Part shown: positions 57,254 to 64,000 of the stretch, piece by piece
How the letters are laid out: each line of letters starts with the position of its first letter
How positions within the stretch are numbered: the stretch's first letter is position 1
From: Clostridiales bacterium
GTDB lineage: Bacteria > Bacillota > Clostridia > Saccharofermentanales > Saccharofermentanaceae
Assembly (NCBI GenBank): GCA_017551865.1
Contig: JAFZKB010000029.1
Coordinates: 82,303 to 146,302, forward strand
Length of the DNA stretch: 64,000 nt
Direction: 5' to 3'
Position numbers and translations under genes: made by a program
Notes under the pieces: model-generated
What the model was told of the DNA's origin: nothing
Seen by the model: the letters and a program-made list of their open reading frames with translations, nothing else
Databases searched by the model: none

Positions 57254-59002
57254 ATGGAAGGGATGTGTCTGGATCATTTTGTCACGGACGAATTGATGCG
57301 CTCGTTTGAGAGGATCCTCGGAAAGAACGGGCACACCTTTCTGCCGATGTCGATATGGAAAGAAGAGGCGGCACGGATACTTCGTGCTGCCGTTAATTCC
57401 TGCGACTTCAAGACGCCCTGCATCTTCTGCGATTATAAGGATACTCCGGCCTGTAACGAATACAGAAAGACCTTCATTCAGGGGATCGTGCCCCACTGGT
57501 TTCAGGAGCAGATGGACGAAGAAAAGATCGCCCTCTGCTACTGGGATGAAGAAAAATCGAAACTGCATTTTTATAAGAAATTCGAACGCGCCATTTCTTC
57601 GGGAAAAGACGTGTGGGTCGCGGACGATAAGGCGATCCGCGCAGAGGCGGCGATCGCCCACCGGATCCATATTAGCGGAGCAGACAGAACTGTCGATAAA
57701 GACTGCCTCGAACGCGTGATGAAGTGGTCGCAGATCGGTGAGAAGTTCAAGCTTTCTTCCGATCAGCAGGCGGTGGTCGAGAAGGTCCTTACGAAGAATT
57801 TTGTCGTTGTAGATGGCGGCCCGGGAACCGGGAAGACCACGATCCTTCGTGTCATATACCAGTACTATCTCAACCTTTTCCCGGACAAGGTATTCTGCTG
57901 TGCGCCGACGGGAAAAGCAGCCAAGCGCCTTTCTGAAGTGACGCATTCCGTCGCACAGACACTGCACCGGCTCCTCGGCGCGACCTATGATGAAGAGACG
58001 GACCGCTCTTTCTTCTTTTTCACCAAAGACAATCACCATCCCGGGAAAGTCTTCCTCGTGGATGAGGCCAGCATGATCGATGCCGTGATCTTCTCGTCTT
58101 TTCTCGAAGCGATCAACGACGATGCGATCGTGATACTGGTCGGGGACTCCCACCAGCTGCCGTCCGTCGGTGCAGGACGAGTCCTGTCGGATCTGATCGG
58201 CTCGAAGAAAGTCCCGACATATACACTTTTGGAGAATTTCCGTCAGATCCACGACAGCATGATCGTAAAAAACGCATCCCTCATCCTGCACGGAGAGAAT
58301 ATGGAATTCCCGGACGGGGATTCCGATATCCATCTGATCTCCTGCCTGCAGAGCGAGATGCTCGCGAAGGTTGCCACCTGGGTTCGGGAAAACAATCCGG
58401 ACGGTCATGTTGATGCCTGGCGCAAGATGGCGATACTCTGCCCGAGACGAAACGGACCGGTCAGTACAGAGTCCATCAACGAGATGCTGCAGAAGAGCAA
58501 TAGCAACAGGAAAGGCATCCGCCCGGCCACGATCCGTATCAAAGAAGGGGTGAGTCGGAAATTCGCCAAAGACGACCGTGTGATTCAGATCCGAAATGAT
58601 TACCGTCTTCTTTGCAAAGAGGCGGACGGTTCGGAAGGAGAAGGAGTCTTTAACGGCGATATCGGCTATGTTCGGGACCTCGAAGCCTTGTCGGAATTCC
58701 CGCTCGACATCCTTTTTGATGACGGAAGAAGAGCGGCCTATCCGGTAAAAAGTCTTACAGATTTAGAACTTGCATATGCGCTTACCGTGCATAAATCGCA
58801 GGGAGGGGAGTGGCCGAAAGTGCTTTTGGTCCTGCCGCCTGAAAGAAGCCCCATCTTTAACCGCAATCTCCTTTATACCGCAGTCACGAGAGCCAAAGAG
58901 GAACTCTGGATCATCGGGGATGTGAAGACACTTACCTACATGATCCGTTCGCAGTATTCGGAAACGAGAAAGACAGCACTATCTATCTTCCTGGCCGAGT
59001 AA
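57254..59002 (+). CDS. RecD-like superfamily 1B DNA helicase
   Basis: A 582-residue helicase. It has Walker A DGGPGTGKTT near residue 195, DEAS motif II (VFLVDEASMID), GDSHQLPSVGAG, and the C-terminal VHKSQGGEWP and TAVTRAKEEL motifs. The length fits the RecD of RecBCD (about 600) more than the longer RecD2 (about 740) usual in Firmicutes. No recB or recC is seen, and AddAB is present elsewhere in the window. It may act alone in DNA repair. The comF-like gene starts ten bases later. Confidence 0.85.
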   Translation: MEGMCLDHFVTDELMRSFERILGKNGHTFLPMSIWKEEAARILRAAVNSCDFKTPCIFCDYKDTPACNEYRKTFIQGIVPHWFQEQMDEEKIALCYWDEEKSKLHFYKKFERAISSGKDVWVADDKAIRAEAAIAHRIHISGADRTVDKDCLERVMKWSQIGEKFKLSSDQQAVVEKVLTKNFVVVDGGPGTGKTTILRVIYQYYLNLFPDKVFCCAPTGKAAKRLSEVTHSVAQTLHRLLGATYDEETDRSFFFFTKDNHHPGKVFLVDEASMIDAVIFSSFLEAINDDAIVILVGDSHQLPSVGAGRVLSDLIGSKKVPTYTLLENFRQIHDSMIVKNASLILHGENMEFPDGDSDIHLISCLQSEMLAKVATWVRENNPDGHVDAWRKMAILCPRRNGPVSTESINEMLQKSNSNRKGIRPATIRIKEGVSRKFAKDDRVIQIRNDYRLLCKEADGSEGEGVFNGDIGYVRDLEALSEFPLDILFDDGRRAAYPVKSLTDLELAYALTVHKSQGGEWPKVLLVLPPERSPIFNRNLLYTAVTRAKEELWIIGDVKTLTYMIRSQYSETRKTALSIFLAE

Positions 59003-59012
59003 GGAGGTCTCT

Positions 59013-59741
59013 ATGGAAAACGCCTCTGTCCGAAGCCTTCTTGGCACTACTTTACGTTTTTTCTTCCCGAATGTCTGCATGATCTGCGGAAAAGTCCTTT
59101 CTCCCGGCCATAACTGCAGCGAGAAAACGAAGGAGCTTCAGATCTGCAACAGCTGCCTTGCAAAACTGCCGGTTCGAAGATCCTCCGAAAGATGGTTTCC
59201 CTGCTTGTCCGATCCCTACGAGGGAGATCCGGTACCGGATCTTTTCGCATGGGCGCTTTTTCATTATGAGATGCCGGTGACTTCGATCCTGAAAAACTTA
59301 AAATTCCGGTCTGGCAGATACGGAGGAGAGCTGATCTCGGAGCTGATGGGGATGGAATTTCCCCAAAATCTTACTGTAAAGTGGGACGCGGTCGTCCCGG
59401 TCCCGCTTTCTGAAAAGCGAATGGAAACGCGAGGCTTCAATCAGGCGGAAGTGCTGGCACAAGGGCTTTGCCGATATCTTAACGTACCACTGTGTAACAA
59501 TGTTATACGACGGACCAGACACACACATCAGCAGAGTAGATTCACCGATCCTGCGGAGCGGGAGAAGAACGTGAAGGGTGCTTTTGCCGTGGAGAAGGAG
59601 TGGGACGTTACGGGATGGAATATCCTTCTGGTCGATGACATTCTGACGACCGGCTCGACGCTTCATGAAGCCGCCCGGATCTTAAAAGAAAGCGGTGCGG
59701 CCGAGATCCTGTGTGTCGTCTCGTCGACACACAGAACATAA
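59013..59741 (+). CDS. ComF-family phosphoribosyltransferase-like protein
   Basis: A 242-residue protein of the ComF family. The N-terminal four-cysteine zinc finger (CMICG, then CNSC) and the C-terminal PRPP-type loop VLLVDDILTTGSTL are clear, with RGFNQAEVLAQGL in between. In competent bacteria relatives assist DNA uptake; in others the role is unknown. AAGGAGG precedes the ATG, and the gene is in an operon with the RecD-like helicase, which fits a DNA-processing role. Confidence 0.9.
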   Translation: MENASVRSLLGTTLRFFFPNVCMICGKVLSPGHNCSEKTKELQICNSCLAKLPVRRSSERWFPCLSDPYEGDPVPDLFAWALFHYEMPVTSILKNLKFRSGRYGGELISELMGMEFPQNLTVKWDAVVPVPLSEKRMETRGFNQAEVLAQGLCRYLNVPLCNNVIRRTRHTHQQSRFTDPAEREKNVKGAFAVEKEWDVTGWNILLVDDILTTGSTLHEAARILKESGAAEILCVVSSTHRT

Positions 59742-59747
59742 AAAGGA

Positions 59748-59776
59748 TTTAAACCGAATGGGTTTTCCTGTATAAT
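59748..59776 (+). promoter_or_regulatory. Promoter of the Fn3 protein gene
   Basis: TTTAAA (59748-59753), 17 bases, TATAAT (59771-59776). Confidence 0.7.
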
Positions 59777-59810
59777 GAAATAAATCTGATTTAGTGGGGA
59801 GGATTTTCAT

Positions 59811-60947
59811 ATGAAGAAACGCTTAATCTCGTTTGCAGCCGGCCTTCTTTGCCTTTGCTGTCTCACTTCATTTGCTGCTCCGGCAGCTTCCTTGAAGAGC
59901 GCTGATGCACAGCTTACCGTGGCACAGGCTGCAGTTACCAAGCCGGGTACAGTTACCGGTCTTAAGGCCACTGGTTCCGGCAAGAACAGAGTCACGCTCA
60001 CCTGGACAGCTGTTTCCGGTGCGCAGGGTTATCTCGTTTACGGTCAGAAGTCCGGTAAGTATGCTTATGTCGGAATGACGACTTCCGGTACGACATTTAC
60101 TGACACGAAGGCGCTTGATAACGATTACAACTACTACTGGGTATTCGCTTATGTAAAGGATGCCAGTGGCAAGATGATCCCGGGCGGATGTCAGAAGTAC
60201 GTTTTCGCCAAGGGTATTTGCCCGGTGGTTCCGAATCTCAAGGCAGCCTCTACAACATCCGGTGTCAAGCTTACATGGAGCAAGGTTAACACGGCAGAAG
60301 GTTACCTGATCTATGGTAAGACAGATTCTACTGCTTACGGCTACAAGGGAATGACGACCGGTCTTACATGGACAGACACCAAGGCTCCGACCAATGAGTT
60401 CAGCTTCTACTGGGTATTCGCATACCACAAGGATGCCAGCGGCAAAATGGTCGTAGGTGGAACAGGTACTTACGTATATGGTAAGAAAGCTCTTCCGGAA
60501 TATAAGACCGCTAAAATCGGCGGACTGACCTATTCTTATGCAACAGTTTGGACAATGGATGGTGAGGCACATAGTGGAGACGGATATTATTACAATGCAT
60601 GGTTCGATGATGCAGGATTCCTGATGTTCGGCTATGAAAAAGTAAAAGCCAGCTTTGATTTTGATAGTTATGTAGCTTCATATAACAGTTTCTTAACAAA
60701 GGAGTATGAAGAGTGCAAGATCATTTCCACGGAAACAAAGACCTCAGGTGATCTGAAGATTGCCACTATCGTTGCAACAACAACTTATCAAGGTGGCATT
60801 ACCTTCCGCTCGAAGCTCTTATATGACACAAAGACCAGTCTGTGCTATTTCTTTGAAGCAGAGGTTTATACGCAGTCTGGAGATGTGCCTGTTGCTGCAT
60901 TTAACAAGAGGCTCGATGTTTGTTTCGCAAGCATCAAGAAAGCATAA
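59811..60947 (+). CDS. Exported protein with two Fn3 modules and a C-terminal domain
   Basis: A 378-residue secreted protein. Signal peptide about 1-28. Two Fn3-like modules of the family shared across the window (about 47-137 and 140-226), with YLVYGQKSGKYAYVGM and YWVFAYHKD landmarks. The C-terminal 150 residues form an additional alpha/beta-looking domain ending in FNKRLDVCFASI, which recurs in the next gene. GGGGAGGA precedes the ATG. No wall anchor is visible. Confidence 0.8.
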   Translation: MKKRLISFAAGLLCLCCLTSFAAPAASLKSADAQLTVAQAAVTKPGTVTGLKATGSGKNRVTLTWTAVSGAQGYLVYGQKSGKYAYVGMTTSGTTFTDTKALDNDYNYYWVFAYVKDASGKMIPGGCQKYVFAKGICPVVPNLKAASTTSGVKLTWSKVNTAEGYLIYGKTDSTAYGYKGMTTGLTWTDTKAPTNEFSFYWVFAYHKDASGKMVVGGTGTYVYGKKALPEYKTAKIGGLTYSYATVWTMDGEAHSGDGYYYNAWFDDAGFLMFGYEKVKASFDFDSYVASYNSFLTKEYEECKIISTETKTSGDLKIATIVATTTYQGGITFRSKLLYDTKTSLCYFFEAEVYTQSGDVPVAAFNKRLDVCFASIKKA

Positions 60948-60978
60948 GGCAGGTACTGCTTAAAGCAAACTGAAAACG

Positions 60979-61017
60979 GCGCCGTCTCTGCTATTTCGGA
61001 GACGGCGCTTATTATTC
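60979..61017 (+). terminator. Rho-independent terminator
   Basis: GCGCCGTCTC (60979-60988) pairs with GAGACGGCGC (60999-61008), followed by TTATTATT. Confidence 0.85.
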
Positions 61018-61042
61018 AGTCAGCTAAAGCGGATGCTGAGCA

Positions 61043-61071
61043 TTTTAATCCGAAAACATTCTTGATATAAT
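61043..61071 (+). promoter_or_regulatory. Promoter of the second Fn3 protein gene
   Basis: TTTTAA (61043-61048), 17 bases, TATAAT (61066-61071). The -35 is weak. Confidence 0.6.
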
Positions 61072-61112
61072 GACTTCAGAATCATTTAGTAGGGCGAAGA
61101 GGAGGACTCAAA

Positions 61113-62264
61113 ATGAAAAAACGTATGTTATCTCTCGTGGCAGGTCTGCTCTGTGTTTGCTGCCTGAGCTCGGTAATGGGAATTCCGACTGTAAAAAAAG
61201 CAGATGCTGAGCTCTCTGTGGCACAGGCGGCGGCAGTCACCAAACCGGGTACAGTCACAGGCTTGAAGGCCGTCTCTGCAGGTAAGAACAGGGTCAAGCT
61301 TACATGGAATGCAGTTTCCGGTGCACAGGGCTATCTCGTTTACGGACAGAAGAGCGGAAAGTACGCCTATGTAGGCATGACGACACAGGGTACGACCTTC
61401 ACGGATACGAAGGCGCTTGATAGTGATTACAACTATTACTGGGTATTTGCTTATGTAAAAGATGCCAGCGGTAAGATGATCCCGGGCGGCTGTGAAAAAT
61501 ATGTGTTTGCCAAGGGCATTTGCCAGGCGGTAACGTATCTGAAGGCTTCTTCCACAGAAGATGGTGTAAAGCTTACCTGGGTGAAGTCAAACACGGCAGA
61601 AGGTTATCTGATCTATGGTAAGACAGATTCTACCGCTTACGGGTATAAGGGCATGACGACCGGCACAGCATTTATTGATACCAATGCGCCGCATACGGAA
61701 TACAGCTATTACTGGGTATTCCCGTATCACAAAGATGCCAGCGGCAAGATGATCGTCGGCGGTACCGCTCCGTATGTTTACGGCAAGAAGATCCTGTATA
61801 AGACATATAAACTCGGTGGTTTCACTTTCCAGGCATATGTTAAGTGGGATCTGGAAACGCAATCGGATAACAAGACAGGCATGTTCGCATATGTTTTTAC
61901 TGATCCTGCTGGAAAAGCTACGGCTGTTTACCAGAACGTGAAGAAGGAATATGCCGCAGATGGAAAAGATCCGTCCACATTCGATTTTTATAAGGAGATC
62001 GGCGTGCTGCCTGCACTTGTAGGTTTAGCCGGATATACTCTTGATTTCTATACGACGGATACTATCGGTAATCTGCAGTATGCGGCATTTTCGGCCAGCC
62101 TGGCGGGAACAAACGCCTCGATGAGAATGGAAGCTTTCTATAACCCGAAGACTTACGAAATGTGCTACTTCCTGTCGGCTACGGATCAGGATGCTTCGAA
62201 TGCGGCAGCTGCCACATTTAATCAGAGAGTAGATGTTTTCTTCGAAAGCATTACACAGATCTGA
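61113..62264 (+). CDS. Exported protein with two Fn3 modules and a C-terminal domain, paralogue
   Basis: A 383-residue paralogue of the previous protein: signal peptide (about 1-30), two Fn3-like modules (about 48-137 and 139-228) and a C-terminal domain (about 232-383) ending in FNQRVDVFFESI. The second module contains a stretch nearly identical in DNA to the previous gene (around 61600-61665 and 60299-60364). The Fn3 pair is N-terminal here, in contrast to its C-terminal place in the genes at 1.6-15.5 kb. GAGGAGGA precedes the ATG. Confidence 0.8.
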   Translation: MKKRMLSLVAGLLCVCCLSSVMGIPTVKKADAELSVAQAAAVTKPGTVTGLKAVSAGKNRVKLTWNAVSGAQGYLVYGQKSGKYAYVGMTTQGTTFTDTKALDSDYNYYWVFAYVKDASGKMIPGGCEKYVFAKGICQAVTYLKASSTEDGVKLTWVKSNTAEGYLIYGKTDSTAYGYKGMTTGTAFIDTNAPHTEYSYYWVFPYHKDASGKMIVGGTAPYVYGKKILYKTYKLGGFTFQAYVKWDLETQSDNKTGMFAYVFTDPAGKATAVYQNVKKEYAADGKDPSTFDFYKEIGVLPALVGLAGYTLDFYTTDTIGNLQYAAFSASLAGTNASMRMEAFYNPKTYEMCYFLSATDQDASNAAAATFNQRVDVFFESITQI

Positions 62265-62302
62265 TGCGGATCCTGCCGTAAAAAACTGAAAACTGATCAA
62301 AA

Positions 62303-62340
62303 AAGCGCCGTTTCCGATCTTTCGGGAGCGGCGCTTCATC
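62303..62340 (+). terminator. Rho-independent terminator
   Basis: AAGCGCCG (62303-62310) pairs with CGGCGCTT (62329-62336), extended inwards by weaker pairs; the T tail is interrupted. It resembles the terminator of the preceding paralogue, as expected after duplication of the unit. The 80 bases that follow hold nothing recognisable until the next promoter. Confidence 0.75.
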
Positions 62341-62422
62341 ATATCCTCAAAATGTGTTGAATTTCTAGAAAAAACGAAAGCATAAAGACGTAGAATTGTT
62401 ACACTTTGGTAATGGCTTTTCC

Positions 62423-62451
62423 TTCCCTTTTAATAGAGATACTGGTATAAT
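62423..62451 (+). promoter_or_regulatory. Promoter of the candidate 6S RNA and perhaps cysE
   Basis: TTCCCT (62423-62428), 17 bases, TATAAT (62446-62451) preceded by TGG, an extended -10. Transcription start expected near 62458. Confidence 0.7.
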
Positions 62452-62456
62452 AAAGA

Positions 62457-62646
62457 CAACCTAAAGCTGATGCTCATGTTTTTGAACCTTCATGACATAA
62501 TCGGGAATCCGGTGTCGGTGCAGAGACGATCAAGCCTTACCGCTTCTTTAGGGAAGCGCTCCCGAGAGGAAGATCTTAGACTGCCGCAGGATACCCACCT
62601 GGCGATCGCTAGGTGTCAAAAGTGGGCGCGGTTTTGGGCTTTTATT
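62457..62646 (+). ncRNA. ssrS: Candidate 6S RNA
   Basis: A transcript of about 190 bases from the promoter at 62423 would fold into a rod: a terminal hairpin CGCTTC/GAAGCG (62541-62558), long imperfect arms (GCAG/CTGC, GATC/GATC) and a closing stem GAACC/GGTTT. The 3' arm GAAGATCTTAGACTGCCG followed by ACCCACCT closely parallels the 3' arm of E. coli 6S RNA. A hairpin CACCTGGC/GCTAGGTG (62596-62615) fits the extra 3' stem found in 6S RNAs. 6S RNA binds the housekeeping RNA polymerase in stationary phase. Ends are approximate, and no covariance model was run. Confidence 0.6.
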
Positions 62647-62669
62647 ATTGTGTTGATACAGGAAGTAAG

Positions 62670-63347
62670 ATGGGGCTATTTAAAGACGCAAAACAGATTG
62701 CCAAGCGTGACCCTGCAGCGCGGGGCGTGCTTTCGGTTATCCTTCTTTACCCCGGCTTCCATGCTTTAGTTTTTCACCGAGTAAGTCATTTCTTCTACAA
62801 GATCCACCTTTACGGGCTGGCGCGATGGAATTCGCAGTTCGGCCGGACGTGTACCGGCATTGAGATCCATCCCGGTGCGAAGATCGGGAAAGGGCTCTTC
62901 ATCGACCACGGCATGGGGATCGTCGTCGGTGAGACAGCCGAGATCGGTGATAACTGTACGATCTACCATGGTGTGACGCTCGGTGGTACCGGCCATGGTA
63001 AAGGAAAGCGTCATCCGACTCTCGGTAACGATGTGCTCATCGGTGCCGGCGCAAAGATACTGGGTCCCGTCACGATCGGTGACAATGCCCGTATCGGTGC
63101 CAATGCCGTCGTACTGCACGACGTGCCCGCGGAAGCCACAGTAGTCGGTGTTCCCGGAAAAGTAGTCCGCATGCAGGGACAGCCTGTCAACCACGCGGAC
63201 GAACTGGACCACCCGACCATGGAAGATCCGCTTGAATCAGAAATCCGTCGTCTTGCGCGTCACGTGGAAGCGCTGGAACAGGCTGTGAAGCACCAGCACC
63301 CGGAAACGGAGCTTCCGGAAGACACGTATGAAGACTATGTCATATAG
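62670..63347 (+). CDS. cysE: Serine O-acetyltransferase
   Basis: A 225-residue enzyme that makes O-acetylserine for cysteine synthesis. The left-handed beta-helix is marked by hexapeptide repeats ([19 protein letters not shown] to [14 protein letters not shown]), with the catalytic His in [15 protein letters not shown]. The ATG at 62670 follows AGGAAG; upstream in-frame codons overlap the candidate 6S RNA. It is followed after 11 bases by cysS. Confidence 0.95.
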   Translation: MGLFKDAKQIAKRDPAARGVLSVILLYPGFHALVFHRVSHFFYKIHLYGLARWNSQFGRTCTGIEIHPGAKIGKGLFIDHGMGIVVGETAEIGDNCTIYHGVTLGGTGHGKGKRHPTLGNDVLIGAGAKILGPVTIGDNARIGANAVVLHDVPAEATVVGVPGKVVRMQGQPVNHADELDHPTMEDPLESEIRRLARHVEALEQAVKHQHPETELPEDTYEDYVI

Positions 63348-63358
63348 GAGAAAACAAC

Positions 63359-64000
63359 ATGAAGATTTTTAATACACTGACACGAATGAAGGAAGAGTTT
63401 GTCCCGATGGAAGAAGGCAAGGTCAAGCTTTATGCCTGCGGCCCGACGGTCTATAACTACTTCCATCTGGGAAATGCCCGCCCGTTCGTAACCTTTGATA
63501 CCCTTCGCCGTTACCTCGAGTACAGAGGTTATGACGTGACGTTCTGCCAGAACTTTACCGACATCGACGATAAGATGATCAAACGCGCCAACGAAGAAGG
63601 CACTACGGTAAAGGAGATCGCAGACCGCTATATCGCTGAGTACTATAAGGATGCCGATGCCCTCGGGATCAAGCGCCCGACCTATCAGCCGAGAGCGACC
63701 GAGACGATGGATGAGATCATCTCTCTGATCACTGACCTGATGGATAAGGGCTATGCCTACATCATCGAGGGTGACGGTGTGTACTTCGAAGTACCGAAGT
63801 TCAAGGAATACGGCAAGCTGTCGCACTATAACCTCGAGGACCTCGTAGCCGGCGCCGGTGAGCGCGGAGCTTCCTTCGAAGGTAAGAGAAATCCGGCGGA
63901 CTTTGCGATCTGGAAGTTTAAGAAGGAAGGCGAACCGTTCTGGGATTCTCCGTGGGGCGTGGGCCGTCCGGGCTGGCATATCGAGTGCTCGGCAATGAAC
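63359..64000 (+). CDS. cysS: Cysteinyl-tRNA synthetase, 3' partial
   Basis: The first 214 residues of CysRS; the gene leaves the window at the right edge. The HIGH-type motif reads FHLGNAR (residues 35-41), preceded by the zinc-binding cysteine in ACGPTVYNY, with [10 protein letters not shown] and WHIECSAM after it. AGGAG overlaps the cysE stop codon, so the two genes are co-translated and couple cysteine synthesis to its charging. Confidence 0.96.
   Translation, partial: MKIFNTLTRMKEEFVPMEEGKVKLYACGPTVYNYFHLGNARPFVTFDTLRRYLEYRGYDVTFCQNFTDIDDKMIKRANEEGTTVKEIADRYIAEYYKDADALGIKRPTYQPRATETMDEIISLITDLMDKGYAYIIEGDGVYFEVPKFKEYGKLSHYNLEDLVAGAGERGASFEGKRNPADFAIWKFKKEGEPFWDSPWGVGRPGWHIECSAMN

Noticed and set aside
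62457..62669. T-box leader for cysE-cysS
   Set aside because: The conserved GGTGGNACCGCG T-box sequence and a specifier-loop layout are not found; the fold and 3' arm fit 6S RNA better.
62470..62769. Open frame covering the region before cysE
   Set aside because: No ribosome binding site; it overlaps cysE and the structured candidate 6S RNA.

Overview
The window looks like a chromosomal segment of a Gram-positive anaerobe of the class Clostridia, probably close to Lachnospiraceae or a related family. This rests on AddAB-type recombination enzymes, a SAM-I riboswitch in front of metK, a primary sigma factor of SigA type, DUF4364 and TIGR03960/DUF2344 proteins, an Rnf-like gene cluster, a compact Tad-type pilus locus and many strong AGGAGG ribosome binding sites. 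No rRNA, tRNA, CRISPR array, insertion sequence or prophage was seen. Two genes run off the edges: an HD-GYP phosphodiesterase on the left and cysS on the right.

Layout. 1-15.6 kb is an exported-protein region: two Ca-loop/leucine-rich-repeat proteins and two DUF6273-like proteins, all carrying fibronectin-III-like (Fn3) modules. It is interrupted by an FtsX-type ABC exporter with a divergent two-component system and two small genes. 15.6-33.2 kb holds housekeeping and lipid genes: DUF4364, pgi, a B12-binding radical SAM pair, a MarR-acyl carrier protein-diacylglycerol kinase operon, plsC, an acyl-CoA synthetase, addB-addA and tRNA adenosine deaminase. 33.3-41.2 kb holds a zinc-ribbon membrane protein, rpoD, an Rnf-like cluster (C, D, G and a fused E-A protein, no B) and an rRNA methyltransferase. 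41.2-50.5 kb starts with a non-coding region with a DnaA-box cluster, followed by proA, rpiB, upp and the F-type ATP synthase operon. 50.5-55.6 kb (minus strand) is a minimal Tad/Flp pilus locus. 55.8-64 kb holds the SAM riboswitch with metK, a RecD-like helicase, a ComF-like protein, two more Fn3 proteins, a candidate 6S RNA, cysE and the start of cysS.

The three observations most worth following are these. (1) The Rnf-like complex keeps the fold of its subunits but seems to have lost the covalent-flavin motifs in RnfD and RnfG and the intramembrane Fe-S cysteines of RnfA/E; it has RnfE and RnfA fused in one chain and no RnfB. (2) In the ATP synthase, the C-terminal domain of the delta subunit is fused to the N-terminus of alpha, and there is no separate atpH. 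(3) One family of Fn3 modules is reused in six exported proteins with unrelated partner domains, some with near-identical DNA. All functional statements come from motif reading and remembered family features; no database search was run.
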